DNA from: Allokutzneria sp. A3M-2-11 16
GTDB lineage: Bacteria > Actinomycetota > Actinomycetes > Mycobacteriales > Pseudonocardiaceae
NCBI RefSeq assembly: GCF_024213555.1
Contig: NZ_JANAVO010000001.1
Coordinates: 1,054,001-1,118,000, forward strand
Reading direction: 5' to 3'
Length of the DNA stretch: 64,000 bases
Shown: one piece after another, positions 17,863 through 28,010 of the stretch
Layout: every line of letters begins with the position of its first letter
How positions within the stretch are numbered: position 1 is the first letter of the stretch
Program-made: the position numbers and the translations under genes
Notes under the pieces: model-generated
Seen by the model: only the letters and a program-made list of their open reading frames with translations
Told to the model about the DNA's origin: nothing
Database searches by the model: none

Positions 17863-19377
17863 ATGTTGCTCGCCGAGGTCGTCACCACGTCAGCGGCGGT
17901 GGGTGCCACCCGCTCCCGCCGCGCGAAGACCACCGCGCTCGCGGACCTGCTGCGCGCCGCGCTCAGCCCAGCGCTCGCCGGGCTGGTCGTCGCGCTGCTG
18001 ATCGGCGTGCCTCGGCAGGGGAAGATCGGCGTCGGCTGGCGGCTCCTGTCCGACCTGGAAGTCCCGCCCGCACCGGAGCCCGGACTGTCACTGTCCGATG
18101 TGGACGATTACCTGCAACGCGTCTCGGAGGTCGCGGGCAAGGGCTCGACCGAGCGCAGGAAGGGACTGCTGACCGAGCTGTTCGCGCGCGCAACCGAAGC
18201 CGAGCAACGGTTCCTGTTCCGATTACTCGTCGGCGAGCTGCGTCAGGGCGCCCTGGAGGGCGTCATGGTGGACGCGGTCGCCGCCGCCTACGAGGTGCCT
18301 GCCGAAGCGGTGCGGCGGGCACTGATGCTCAGCGGGGACCTCGTGGCGACTGCGGTGACGGCCCGCGCCGAGGGCGAACCGGGGCTGGGCGCGTTCCGGC
18401 TGCGGCTAGGCAGACCGGTGCGGCCGATGCTGGCCGCACCTGCGGATTCGCTGGACACGGCCATCGCCGACCAGGGCTCGTCCAGCGTGGAGTACAAACT
18501 CGACGGCGCGCGCATCCAGGTGCACCGCGACGGCGATGAGGTGCACGTCTACACCAGAACCCTGCGGGAGATCACCGCGAGCGTTCCCGAGCTGGTCGAA
18601 CTGGTGCGGGCGCTGCCGTGCCGGTCGGTGGTCCTGGACGGCGAGACGCTGGCGCTGACCGACGACGGCAGGCCCCGGCCGTTCCAGGAGACGATGAGCC
18701 GGTTCGGCGCGGCCGACCCGCGAGAACTGTTGCTGCGCCCGTACTTCTTCGACGTGCTGCACCTCGACGGGGTGGACCTGCTGGACGCTCCGTTGCGGGA
18801 ACGCCTTGCCGCGCTGGAGAAAGTGGCCGGAGCGCACCGCATACCGTCCACAGTGGACCCAACGGCCGACGAGGCGTCGGCGTTGCTGGACGCCGCGCTC
18901 GCCGCCGGGCACGAGGGGGTGATGGTCAAGGCGCTGGACTCCGGCTACGCGGCGGGCAGGCGGGGCCGGGCGTGGCAGAAGGTGAAACCGGTGCACACTC
19001 TCGACCTGGTGGTGCTGGCCGCGGAGTGGGGTCACGGCAGGCGGACCGGGTTCCTGTCCAACCTGCACCTCGGCGCGCGCGATCCGGACGGCGGGCCGCC
19101 GATCATGGTCGGCAAGACCTTCAAGGGGCTCACCGACGAGCTGCTCGCCTGGCAGACGAAGGAATTCCAGGAACGGGAGGTGAGCAGGGACTCCTACACC
19201 GTGCACCTGCGGCCGGAGCTGGTGGTGGAGATCGAACTGGACGGCGCGCAGGTCAGCCCGCGCTACCCCGGCGGGGTGGCACTGCGCTTCGCCAGGGTGC
19301 TGCGCTACCGGCCGGACAAGGACCCGGCCGACGCCGACACCATCGACGCGGTCCGCGCCCTCCTCGTCGGAGCCTGA
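17863..19377 (+). CDS. ligB: ATP-dependent DNA ligase (LigB type)
   Basis: A 504-residue ligase. The N-terminal helical DNA-binding domain is followed by the adenylation motif EYKLDGARIQVHRDG with the AMP-accepting Lys212, then motifs LDGETLAL, YFFDVLHLDG, GHEGVMVK and WQKVKP, and a C-terminal OB fold. It resembles mycobacterial LigB (Rv3062) rather than the LigC/LigD repair ligases, since no polymerase or nuclease domain is attached. It joins nicks using ATP; the housekeeping NAD-dependent LigA would be encoded elsewhere. It carries a rare TTA codon (codon 121) and one GTCCAC(A/T)GTGGAC copy. Confidence 0.93.
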   Translation: MLLAEVVTTSAAVGATRSRRAKTTALADLLRAALSPALAGLVVALLIGVPRQGKIGVGWRLLSDLEVPPAPEPGLSLSDVDDYLQRVSEVAGKGSTERRKGLLTELFARATEAEQRFLFRLLVGELRQGALEGVMVDAVAAAYEVPAEAVRRALMLSGDLVATAVTARAEGEPGLGAFRLRLGRPVRPMLAAPADSLDTAIADQGSSSVEYKLDGARIQVHRDGDEVHVYTRTLREITASVPELVELVRALPCRSVVLDGETLALTDDGRPRPFQETMSRFGAADPRELLLRPYFFDVLHLDGVDLLDAPLRERLAALEKVAGAHRIPSTVDPTADEASALLDAALAAGHEGVMVKALDSGYAAGRRGRAWQKVKPVHTLDLVVLAAEWGHGRRTGFLSNLHLGARDPDGGPPIMVGKTFKGLTDELLAWQTKEFQEREVSRDSYTVHLRPELVVEIELDGAQVSPRYPGGVALRFARVLRYRPDKDPADADTIDAVRALLVGA

Positions 19378-19486
19378 GGGGGTACGGGAAACCCCAGCAC
19401 GGGATCGGGGGCTTCCCTGATCCCCAGGGGCGCGCGCGGCGGGCAGAGTTGTCGATGACGGAACCGGCCACTCGCAGGAGGATCAC

Positions 19487-20254
19487 GTGGCACGCAGCAG
19501 GGGCACCATGGCCGCGGTCGCGGTGACGATGGGAGCACTCGCGCTGGTCGCGTGCGACACGCGGCCGCAGAAGAACGGCGCGGAGCCCCCCGCCACGACC
19601 ACCTTCCAGTTCCCCGGCCCGGAGCTGCGCGTGCACGTGCTCGACCGAGGTGACATCTCGATCGAACGCGGCACCGAGAAGTCCCTTGAGGTCACCCGGC
19701 ACCGGACGGGCGGGGGCAAGGACCGCGCCAACCGGCTCGCGCTGGAGAACTCCGACCTGTGGTTGGACGACGGCTGCCCGGAGACCTCGCGGGGCATCTG
19801 CGACAACCGCTACGTCATCAAGGTGCCACCGAAGGCGAACCTGGTGGTGGCCGTCGCAACCGGCGACGCCCGCGTCGAGAACGTCGAGGGCGGGCTGGAC
19901 CTGAAGGTGGACCGCGGCGATGTGCGGATCAACCAGGCGGCGGGCAAGCTCAAGATCATCGCGCGGGACGGGGACGTCTCGCTGACCGCGCTGAGCGGCG
20001 GGCAGGCCGAGGTGAACGCGGAGCACGGCGACGTCCGGGCCGAGTTCTCCACGCCCCCGGCCAAGGTCGACTTCCAGGTGGCGCGCGGCGATGTGCGGGT
20101 CGAGGTGCCCGCGGGCCAGGAGCGCTACCGGCTCGACGTGCGCCCCGACAAGGGCGAGCTGCACTCCAACCTGGACAGCGACGCGGCGAGCGAGCGCTCC
20201 GTCCGCGTGTCCGCCGGTGCCGGTGACATCTCCCTGGCCAAGGGGCAGGGATGA
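19487..20254 (+). CDS. DUF4097-type beta-helical lipoprotein
   Basis: A 255-residue protein from a GTG. The signal peptide ends with the lipobox ALVAC (Cys23), giving a membrane-anchored exported protein. The rest is a run of short repeats with the pattern GDVRINQ, GDVSLTA, GDVRAEF, GDVRVEV, GDISLAK, characteristic of the DUF4097 right-handed beta-helix. The function of the family is not established. The last codons overlap the next small gene by ATGA. Confidence 0.8.
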   Translation: MARSRGTMAAVAVTMGALALVACDTRPQKNGAEPPATTTFQFPGPELRVHVLDRGDISIERGTEKSLEVTRHRTGGGKDRANRLALENSDLWLDDGCPETSRGICDNRYVIKVPPKANLVVAVATGDARVENVEGGLDLKVDRGDVRINQAAGKLKIIARDGDVSLTALSGGQAEVNAEHGDVRAEFSTPPAKVDFQVARGDVRVEVPAGQERYRLDVRPDKGELHSNLDSDAASERSVRVSAGAGDISLAKGQG

Positions 20255-20444
20255 GCAGGCTCGGCGCGCTCGTGATCCTCGGCGCGGTCCTCGCCGGGGC
20301 GGCGGCCACCGACAGCGAGCCGGACCGACCGCTGGTCGAGGTGGTCGAGTCCGGCCCGGTCCTCCAGGCCGACCTGCGCACCCCGGTGGCAGGGGTGGCT
20401 GGCAACATCATTTCCGAGCGCGACCCGGCGATCAGGAGGACGGC

Positions 20445-20454
<10 letters not shown>
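20251..20454 (+). CDS. Small exported or membrane protein
   Basis: A 67-residue reading frame whose ATG overlaps the stop of the DUF4097 gene (ATGA). It starts with a hydrophobic stretch, LGALVILGAVLAGAAA, that fits a signal peptide or single membrane helix, followed by an acidic segment. No family is recognised. Its 3' end overlaps the next gene by ten bases. Tight coupling on both sides supports translation; nothing shows the role. Confidence 0.5.
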
Positions 20455-22239
<1,785 letters not shown>

Positions 22240-22264
22240 CCCCCGTCCCAGCCCAGGTTGGACA

Positions 22265-22386
22265 GTCTTCAAGTACCCCGAACCCCGCCTCCAACGACCA
22301 CTAACCGCCGCTAACCCCCGTCAGCTCGCGAGGGGGTTAGCGGCGGTTAGCGACCTCGGGGAAGGGGGTCGGGGGTACTTGAAGAC
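22265..22386. repeat. Nested palindrome element, copy 1 (122 bp)
   Basis: The outer arms GTCTTCAAGTACCCC (22265-22279) and GGGGTACTTGAAGAC (22372-22386) are perfectly complementary. The inner arms CTAACCGCCGCTAACCCCC (22301-22319) and 22332-22350 pair over 19 bases. It lies between the convergent guaB1 and phoH-like genes. Two relatives, at 39394 and 51358, share the outer arms but have different inner arms. Confidence 0.85.
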
Positions 22387-22395
22387 CGGCACACG

Positions 22396-22443
22396 CAACG
22401 CGAAGCGGCCCCCACCCGGATCGGTGAGGGCCGCTTCGCGTTG
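22396..22443 (-). terminator. Terminator after phoH-like gene
   Basis: CAACGCGAAGCGGCCC pairs with GGGCCGCTTCGCGTTG (16 bp) across a 16-base loop, just past the stop codon of the minus-strand phoH-like gene. It stands beside the nested palindrome, so that element is not the only termination signal here. Confidence 0.8.
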
Positions 22444-22448
22444 GTGCG

Positions 22449-23834
22449 TCAGGAGATGATGTCACCTTCCAGGAGGTCGGTGACCAGGGCCGCGATCGGC
22501 GAACGCTCCGAGCGGGTCAGCGTGACGTGCGCGAAGAGCGGGTGTCCCTTGAGCTTCTCGATCACCGCCGCGATGCCGTCGTAGCGCCCGACCCGGAGGT
22601 TGTCGCGCTGGGCGACGTCGTGGGTGAGCACCACCCGCGACCCCGAGCCGAGCCTGGAGAGCACCGTGAGCAACACGTTGCGCTCCAAGGACTGCGCCTC
22701 GTCCACGATCACGAACGAGTCGTGCAGCGACCGTCCGCGGATGTGGGTCAGCGGCAGCACCTCGAGCATCCCGCGGTCCATCACCTCGTCGATGACGTCC
22801 TTGCCCGCCAAGGCACCGAGCGTGTCGAAGACCGCCTGCGCCCACGGCTGCATCTTCTCGGCCTCCGAGCCGGGCAGGTACCCGAGCTCCTGGCCGCCGA
22901 CCGCGTAGACCGGCCGGAACACCACGACCTTGCGGTGCTGGCGGCGCTCCATCACCGCCTCCAGGCCCGCGCACAGCGCCAGCGCCGACTTGCCGGTCCC
23001 GGCCCGGCCACCGAGCGAGACGATGCCGATGTCCGGGTCCAGCAACAGGTCCAGCGCGATCCGCTGCTCCGCCGACCGACCGTGCAGCCCGAACGCCTCC
23101 CGGTCCCCGCGCACCAGCCGCACGCGCTTCTCGGGGGTCACCCTGGCCAGCGCGCTCGCCGAGCCCGCGAGCAGCCGCAGACCGGTGTGGCACGGCATGT
23201 CCCTGACCTCGTCCTGGTCGATGACGCTCTCCTTGAAGAGCGCGTCGACCGTGGCCGAGGTGACCTCCAGGTCGGCCATGCCGGTCCAGCCGGACGGCGT
23301 CACGTCCTGGGCGCGGTACTCGTCGGCGTCCAGGCCGACCGCACCCGCCTTGACCCGCAACGGCATGTCCTTGGTGACCAGCGTGACGGCGAGTCCCTCG
23401 GCGGCCAGGTTCAGCGCGCACGCGAGGATTCTGGCGTCGTTGGAGTCCGTCCGGAACCCGGCTGGCAGCACCTGGGGATCGGAGTGGTTGAGCTCGACGT
23501 GCAGGACTCCGCCCTGCTCGCCGACCGGCACCGGGGTGTCGAGTCGGCCGTGCCGCAACCGCAGTTCGTCGAGCAGGCGCAACGCCTCTCTCGCGAACCA
23601 GCCCAGTTCGGGGTGGTGTCGCTTCCCCTCCAACTCCCCGACCACGACGAGCGGCAGCACCACGGCGTGCTCGGCGAACCGGGTTATCGCCCACGGGTCG
23701 GACAGGAGCACCGAAGTGTCGATCACGTAGGTGCGCTGGGGGACGGCGCCTTCGGCCCCGTCCGGCTTCGGTGTGGTCCTGGAAGTGTTGGAGGAACTGT
23801 TGTTCGCCTGCGCCTGGGAACGTCGTGCTGTCAC
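22449..23834 (-). CDS. PhoH-family protein with N-terminal PIN domain (PhoH2 type)
   Basis: A 461-residue protein from GTG 23834, with GAGGGAG upstream. The N-terminal PIN ribonuclease domain has [21 protein letters not shown] and [12 protein letters not shown] acidic motifs. The C-terminal PhoH ATPase has Walker [18 protein letters not shown] and the Q-rich helicase-like end. PhoH2 of mycobacteria (Rv1095) is an RNA helicase and ribonuclease. The first 35 residues are Ser/Asn/Gln-rich and probably flexible. The gene has a long leader with a strong hairpin. Confidence 0.92.
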   Translation of the reverse strand: MTARRSQAQANNSSSNTSRTTPKPDGAEGAVPQRTYVIDTSVLLSDPWAITRFAEHAVVLPLVVVGELEGKRHHPELGWFAREALRLLDELRLRHGRLDTPVPVGEQGGVLHVELNHSDPQVLPAGFRTDSNDARILACALNLAAEGLAVTLVTKDMPLRVKAGAVGLDADEYRAQDVTPSGWTGMADLEVTSATVDALFKESVIDQDEVRDMPCHTGLRLLAGSASALARVTPEKRVRLVRGDREAFGLHGRSAEQRIALDLLLDPDIGIVSLGGRAGTGKSALALCAGLEAVMERRQHRKVVVFRPVYAVGGQELGYLPGSEAEKMQPWAQAVFDTLGALAGKDVIDEVMDRGMLEVLPLTHIRGRSLHDSFVIVDEAQSLERNVLLTVLSRLGSGSRVVLTHDVAQRDNLRVGRYDGIAAVIEKLKGHPLFAHVTLTRSERSPIAALVTDLLEGDIIS

Positions 23835-24183
23835 GGCAACTCCCTCACGAACGCGGCGTCCGCGTCCGCTTACCTCGGTGGGCCGGGCATCCGCCCCTGG
23901 TGCTTCCTTGGTGCGTGAAACCGGTGGGTCCGGTTTCACACCCCGCGGTCGCGAGGGCCGGGCGCCGGCCCCCTCGGGTGTCGTGTGGACGGAGTGACCG
24001 TCACGCAGTTGACAACCAAGACCAGGGCCTCCCGGGGCAGGCCGTTTCGGACACGACCTACCACATCGGAAGTTACCCCCGAACACTGGCCCCGCGCAGA
24101 GAGCCACACAGGTGATTCGCTAGATCGTCATCGCAACGCTACGTACCGCTTACACAGCGGCGGCGGCCCACGAGAGCCCCTGC
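23835..24183 (-). promoter_or_regulatory. Long 5' leader of phoH-like gene with hairpins
   Basis: This is a 349-base gap without a credible gene. On the minus strand it precedes the phoH-like start. A perfect hairpin GTGAAACCGG/CCGGTTTCAC with a five-base loop lies at 23915-23939. A second, G-C-rich stem (GAGGGCCGG with CCGGCCC plus CTC) lies at about 23953-23976. The leader could hold a structured RNA, but I recognise no known riboswitch class. Confidence 0.45.
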
Positions 24184-25104
24184 TCAGAGCGACGGTGCCG
24201 GACCCAAATCGACTACGGAGGGTAACCTCTCCAGCCAGCTCCGCGGCCCGGAGTGCTGCACCCTGAGCCCGGCGACACGGGCCGCAAACGCCAGGTGATC
24301 AGCCACTTTCCCGCCGCTCCAACCGCGGGCGGCGACCGCGTGGGCGAAGGCCCCGTGGAACACGTCACCGGCACCCAGCGTGTCCTGAACCGATACGACC
24401 GGCACCGGAACCTCGCCGCGGACGTCGTCGCGCCACCACACGATCGGATCATGTCCCCGGGTCATCGCCCCAACCGCCACCCGTTCGCCGAGTGCCCGAA
24501 TTGTCCGCTCCTCCTGCTCACAATTCGGTAACCGGTAGTCGCCCGAGCACACCGCGATGTCCACCCAGTCCAGCAACTGCTCGTGGTGCGGCTTGTAGCG
24601 ACCGGCGTCGAAGACCACCGCCACGCCGAGCCGGGCCGCGGTCTGCGCCGCCGCCAGCGCGAGCCGGGGGTGGTGCCCGTCGAGCAGCAACACGTCCGCC
24701 GACGACACCAGCCGCGTCAGCTCGGCGGGCGGGCACGGGTCCACGCCGCGGGCGTCGGCGGAGACGACGCTGCGCTCCCCCGTGCCCTCGTGCACCGCGA
24801 TCGCGGAGACCCCGGGCGCCTCGACGCGGTCGGGCGTGGCGTCGCGGACGCTGATCCGGAACGCGGTGAGCTCGTCGCGGATGGAGTGCGCCAGCGGGTG
24901 CGTCCCGAGCGCGGTCAGGAGCGTGACCCGCGACCCCAGCGCCGCCGCGGTGACGGCCGCGTTCGTGGCTGGCCCGCCCGCGGCCACGTCCTGCCGGGTC
25001 GAGGTGAGCTTGGTGTTCGCGGCGGGGAAGACCGGGACCCGGTGCACCACGTCGACCGTCGCCAGTCCGACGCACAGCACCGCTCCGGCCCGGTCAGCCA
25101 CCAC
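24184..25104 (-). CDS. PfkB-family sugar kinase
   Basis: A 306-residue ribokinase-like protein. N-terminal GLATVDVVHRV and AAGGPATNAAVTAAALG match the PfkB substrate-binding signature 1. The C-terminal DTLGAGDVFHGAFAHAVA is signature 2, with the catalytic Asp in GAGD. The substrate is unknown; the length and absence of a long lid are like ketohexokinase and other sugar or nucleoside kinases. It overlaps the DUF885 gene by 11 bases, so the two are co-translated. Confidence 0.88.
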   Translation of the reverse strand: MVADRAGAVLCVGLATVDVVHRVPVFPAANTKLTSTRQDVAAGGPATNAAVTAAALGSRVTLLTALGTHPLAHSIRDELTAFRISVRDATPDRVEAPGVSAIAVHEGTGERSVVSADARGVDPCPPAELTRLVSSADVLLLDGHHPRLALAAAQTAARLGVAVVFDAGRYKPHHEQLLDWVDIAVCSGDYRLPNCEQEERTIRALGERVAVGAMTRGHDPIVWWRDDVRGEVPVPVVSVQDTLGAGDVFHGAFAHAVAARGWSGGKVADHLAFAARVAGLRVQHSGPRSWLERLPSVVDLGPAPSL

Positions 25105-26329
25105 GCGGGACCACCGGAACGGCGGCGGCGAGCTCCTCGCGCACGGTCACCGGCACCAACGGCTCGTCGAGCAGTCTGCGGTAGCGCTCCGCGAGGTCCT
25201 GGCCGCTGGGACGCGCGTCGAGCCACGCGCGCAGCAGCCGGTAGCCCTCGACGTAGGTGGACGTGTAGGCGCGCCACAGCGGGTCGGACAGGAAGCGCAG
25301 CATCTGCTTGGCCCGCGCCTCGTTCACCAGCAGCCAGCGCTGGAGGAAGGCCGAGACCTCGTCCGGGTCGGCGCCGTGGTGGTGCAGCATCAGCGCCGCG
25401 TCCTGCCGCACGGACAGCAGCCCGCCGAGCGCGCCCTCCATCCGCTCGACCTGCTCGCCCTCCATGTGCAGGCCGAAGTCGCCGAGGACCTCCTGCGTCC
25501 ACGGGCCCCACCCGGCGCCGACGAGCGCGTGCAGGCCCAGATCGGCCAGCCCCTCCGCCATCAGGCACTGCGGGGTGTTCACCAGGAAGATCGTCTGCTC
25601 GCTCTGGCCGTGCTTGCCGACGAGCCCGGCCTCCTTGCGGCAGTGCTCGGTGTGGTGGCCCGGGTAGGACTCGTGCGCGATCAGGTGCGGCAGGTTCGCC
25701 ATCCGGTGCCCGAGATCGGCGTTGATCGCGACCTTCGACCGGTAGTCACCGAGGTAGTAGTTGAACCCGCTCCACGGCTTGTCGGTGACCACCTCGTACT
25801 GGACGGTCTCCTGCTCCGGTAGCCCGAAGACCGTGCGCGCCTTGTCCCGCAACACGCTGGAGAGCGCGTGCACGCACGGCTCCAGCTTCTCCGCGGGCAC
25901 CTCGTCGCGCTTGCGGAAGGCGCTGAGCCGCTCGCCGAGCGATCCGTCGCCGGGCAGCAGCCGGTCCAGCTCGCGGTGGGCCTCGCGGTAGCCGTCCTCC
26001 TCGCCGCGGGAGATCCGGACCTGGAAGTAGGCCTCGACCTCGTCGACGAAGCTGACGTCCTGCCCGGCGAGCTTGCGGCCGGAGCACTCCAGCGCGACGA
26101 GGTGGGCGTCGAGGAAGCGGACGCGCTCGGGCGCGAGGTCGATCCCGGCCAGCTCACCGCGCAGGTCCCTGGCGCGGGCGGCCAGCGCCTCCGGATCGGG
26201 CGCTGGCTCGTTCTCCACCTGCCTGCGCAGCGCGGGATCGCCCGTGTACGCGTCGACGAAGCCCTCAACGAGGCGATCAAACCGCAGGCCGAGCAGCAGG
26301 TACTCGCGAACGAGCTGGGTTCCCTCCAC
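25094..26329 (-). CDS. DUF885 family protein, putative metal-dependent peptidase
   Basis: A 411-residue protein. The motif IAHESYPGHHTEHC resembles the HExxxPGHH zinc-binding site of DUF885 proteins, followed about 30 residues later by MAEGLADLGLHAL, which supplies a possible third ligand (Glu). The protein is largely helical, cytoplasmic, and without a signal peptide. Other members of the family are described as carboxypeptidase-like; no substrate can be read from the sequence. It is upstream of and overlaps the PfkB kinase gene. Confidence 0.8.
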   Translation of the reverse strand: MEGTQLVREYLLLGLRFDRLVEGFVDAYTGDPALRRQVENEPAPDPEALAARARDLRGELAGIDLAPERVRFLDAHLVALECSGRKLAGQDVSFVDEVEAYFQVRISRGEEDGYREAHRELDRLLPGDGSLGERLSAFRKRDEVPAEKLEPCVHALSSVLRDKARTVFGLPEQETVQYEVVTDKPWSGFNYYLGDYRSKVAINADLGHRMANLPHLIAHESYPGHHTEHCRKEAGLVGKHGQSEQTIFLVNTPQCLMAEGLADLGLHALVGAGWGPWTQEVLGDFGLHMEGEQVERMEGALGGLLSVRQDAALMLHHHGADPDEVSAFLQRWLLVNEARAKQMLRFLSDPLWRAYTSTYVEGYRLLRAWLDARPSGQDLAERYRRLLDEPLVPVTVREELAAAVPVVPRGG

Positions 26330-26353
26330 GGCGCGGGAGCTTACGAGCCTTCG

Positions 26354-27142
26354 CTAGTTCCCGAAACGGCGGTGCCGCGCGCCGAACTCGCGCAGCGCGC
26401 GCAGGAAGTCGACGCGGCGGAAGTCCGGCCAGTACGCGTCGCAGAACCAGAACTCCGAGTGCGCCGACTGCCAGAGCAGGAAACCCGAAAGGCGCTGTTC
26501 ACCGGAGGTGCGGATGACCAGGTCCGGGTCGGGCTGACCGGAGGTGTAGAGGTGCTCGGCGATGTGGTCGACGTCGAGGACCTCCGCCAGCTCCTCGATG
26601 CTGGTGCCCGCCTCGGCGTGCTTGAGCAGCAGCTTGCGCACGGCGTCGGCGATCTCCTGCCGCCCGCCGTAGCCGACGGCGATGTTGACCTGCATGCCGG
26701 TGCGGTTCTTGGTGCGCACGGAGGCGGAGGAGAGCCGGTGGGCGATCTCCTCCGGCAGCTTGTCCAGCGTGCCGACGATGCGCACCTGCCACGGCGTCTC
26801 CGGCGCGGCCAGCTCGTCGACCACCCCGGCGATGATCTCCAGCAGCGGCTGGAGCTCCGACGCCTCGCGGTTGAGGTTGTCGGTGGACAGCAACCAGAGC
26901 GTCGCGACCTCGACCCCGGCGTCCTGGCACCAGTTCAGCAGGTGCGCGATCCGGTCGGCGCCCGCGCGGTGGCCGTCGTTGACGTCGTCGAGCCCGGCCT
27001 CGCGGGCCCACCGGCGGTTCCCGTCGAGCATGACGCCGACGTGGCGCGGGTGCTGCTGACCGACAACGGCCCGGCTGAGCCGCCATTCGTAGCCCTTGTA
27101 GACGATGTCCCGGGCCCGTTTCCACAACCGCGTATCGCGCAC
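26354..27142 (-). CDS. uppS: Isoprenyl (cis-prenyl) diphosphate synthase
   Basis: About 262 residues from GTG 27142 (an in-frame GTG two codons upstream is also possible). The catalytic loop HVGVMLDGNRRWA has the essential Asp, followed by HRAGADRI and LWLLSTDNLNR. The C-terminal DLVIRTSGEQRLSGFLLWQSAHSEFWF is the IPP-binding signature. The family makes Z-configured polyprenyl diphosphates that carry cell-wall precursors. Mycobacteria have two such genes; this one corresponds to the Rv1086 neighbourhood (near hemolysin III), whose product is the short Z,E-farnesyl diphosphate synthase, so chain length is uncertain. Confidence 0.95.
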   Translation of the reverse strand: MRDTRLWKRARDIVYKGYEWRLSRAVVGQQHPRHVGVMLDGNRRWAREAGLDDVNDGHRAGADRIAHLLNWCQDAGVEVATLWLLSTDNLNREASELQPLLEIIAGVVDELAAPETPWQVRIVGTLDKLPEEIAHRLSSASVRTKNRTGMQVNIAVGYGGRQEIADAVRKLLLKHAEAGTSIEELAEVLDVDHIAEHLYTSGQPDPDLVIRTSGEQRLSGFLLWQSAHSEFWFCDAYWPDFRRVDFLRALREFGARHRRFGN

Positions 27143-27227
27143 ACCCACGTCTGAAAAGGGTACGCCGGGTGTAGGAGGCACCCGAACCGGCCACACTCGA
27201 CACATGAGCGGACACGGAGAGTCAGCG

Positions 27228-27617
27228 ATGATGGAGCAGGTCCTGCGGTCCATGCGGACGATCGCGGTGGTCGGCGCGAGCGACCGCCCCGACCGGCCGA
27301 GCCACGGCGTCGCGACCTACCTCCAGCGCGCCGGGTTCCAGGTGTTCGCGGTCAACCCGAAGCTCTCCGGTGAGCTGTTCGGCAACCCCGTCCACGCCGC
27401 GCTCGAAGACATCCCGGAGCCGATCGACGTGGTGGACGTGTTCCGCCGCCCCTCGGATGTGCCGCCCGTGGTCGAGTCCGCGATCGCCGTGCGCGCGAAG
27501 GCCGTCTGGCTCCAGCTGGGCATCACCAACGCCAACGCGGAGGCCCGGGCAAGGGACGCGGGCCTGTCCGTCATCGCCAACCGATGCCTCAAGGTCGAGC
27601 ACGCCCGCCTCCCCTGA
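27228..27617 (+). CDS. CoA-binding domain protein (YccU type)
   Basis: About 129 residues from ATG 27228, where GGAGAG provides a ribosome site; an ATG at 27204 has none. A Rossmann fold is indicated by TIAVVGASDRPDRPSHGVATYL, FAVNPKLSGELFG and VWLQLGITNANAEARARDAG. It ends NRCLKVEHARL, the typical C-terminus of this family. These single-domain proteins bind CoA; their role is unknown. The gene is divergent from uppS. Confidence 0.88.
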   Translation: MMEQVLRSMRTIAVVGASDRPDRPSHGVATYLQRAGFQVFAVNPKLSGELFGNPVHAALEDIPEPIDVVDVFRRPSDVPPVVESAIAVRAKAVWLQLGITNANAEARARDAGLSVIANRCLKVEHARLP

Positions 27618-27636
27618 CCCTCCACCCAGCCCCCAC

Positions 27637-27933
27637 CAATGCCTCGTTTGTCCCGTTGAACGTGCTGAATGAGTCATTCGGTGCGCTCAGCCGCCCCAAT
27701 GACTCATTCAGCACGTTCGGCCTCGGTCCCCGAACGGCTCGTTTGGGGCGTTGAGGTCCCCGAACGACTCGTTCAGGGCGCTGGAAGTACCCCAATGACT
27801 CGTTTGGGGCGTTGGAGTCCCTGAACGAGTCGTTGAGGGCGTTGAGGTCCCTGAACGGGTCGTTCGGGGCGGCCGGAAGTACCTGAATGAGTCATTGGGG
27901 GAGCTGGAGTACCTCAATGACTCATTCAGTGCG
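27637..27933. repeat. Array of about ten 30-bp pseudo-palindromic units
   Basis: Units such as CCCCGAACGACTCGTTCAGG, CCCTGAACGAGTCGTTGAGG and CCTGAATGAGTCATTGGGG recur about every 30 bases. The centre is GA(A/G)TC-like with AAYG/CRTT flanks. Spacers are short and similar (GTTGAGGT, GCTGGAGTAC). The first two full units form a perfect 21-base inverted repeat, 27658-27678 with 27698-27718. A three-unit array of the same family lies at 42809-42891. Nothing else is seen in the gap up to 27969. Confidence 0.85.
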
Positions 27934-27969
27934 GAAGACCACTCCTGGGAGGACTGTGATATCGACCAG

Positions 27970-27999
27970 GGTTACTTGCACGTAACCTACGGTGCCGTA
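27970..27999 (+). promoter_or_regulatory. Overlapping palindromes before hemolysin III gene
   Basis: GGTTAC and GTAACC form an inverted repeat (27970-27987, six-base spacer). It is followed by TACGGTGCCGTA (27988-27999), arms TACGG/CCGTA. They lie 11 bases before the GTG start and probably overlap the promoter, so they are candidate operator sites. No regulator gene is adjacent. Confidence 0.5.
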
Positions 28000-28010
28000 A
28001 CCTTGGGGGC

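Noticed and set aside
22265-22386. Plain Rho-independent terminator
   Set aside because: No T-tract, very large size, conserved outer arms in two other places, and a separate terminator for the neighbouring gene at 22396-22443.
23835-24183. c-di-AMP (ydaO-type) riboswitch
   Set aside because: The hairpins and G-rich stretches were suggestive, but the conserved core sequences of that class as I know them are missing.
27589-27917. Minus-strand reading frames rich in Asn-Asp-Ser-Phe across the repeat array
   Set aside because: They only translate the repeat units, have no ribosome site and no family character.
27637-27933. CRISPR array
   Set aside because: The ~30-base period suggested one, but units are imperfect palindromes, the spaces between them are short and nearly identical, and there is no cas gene in the window.
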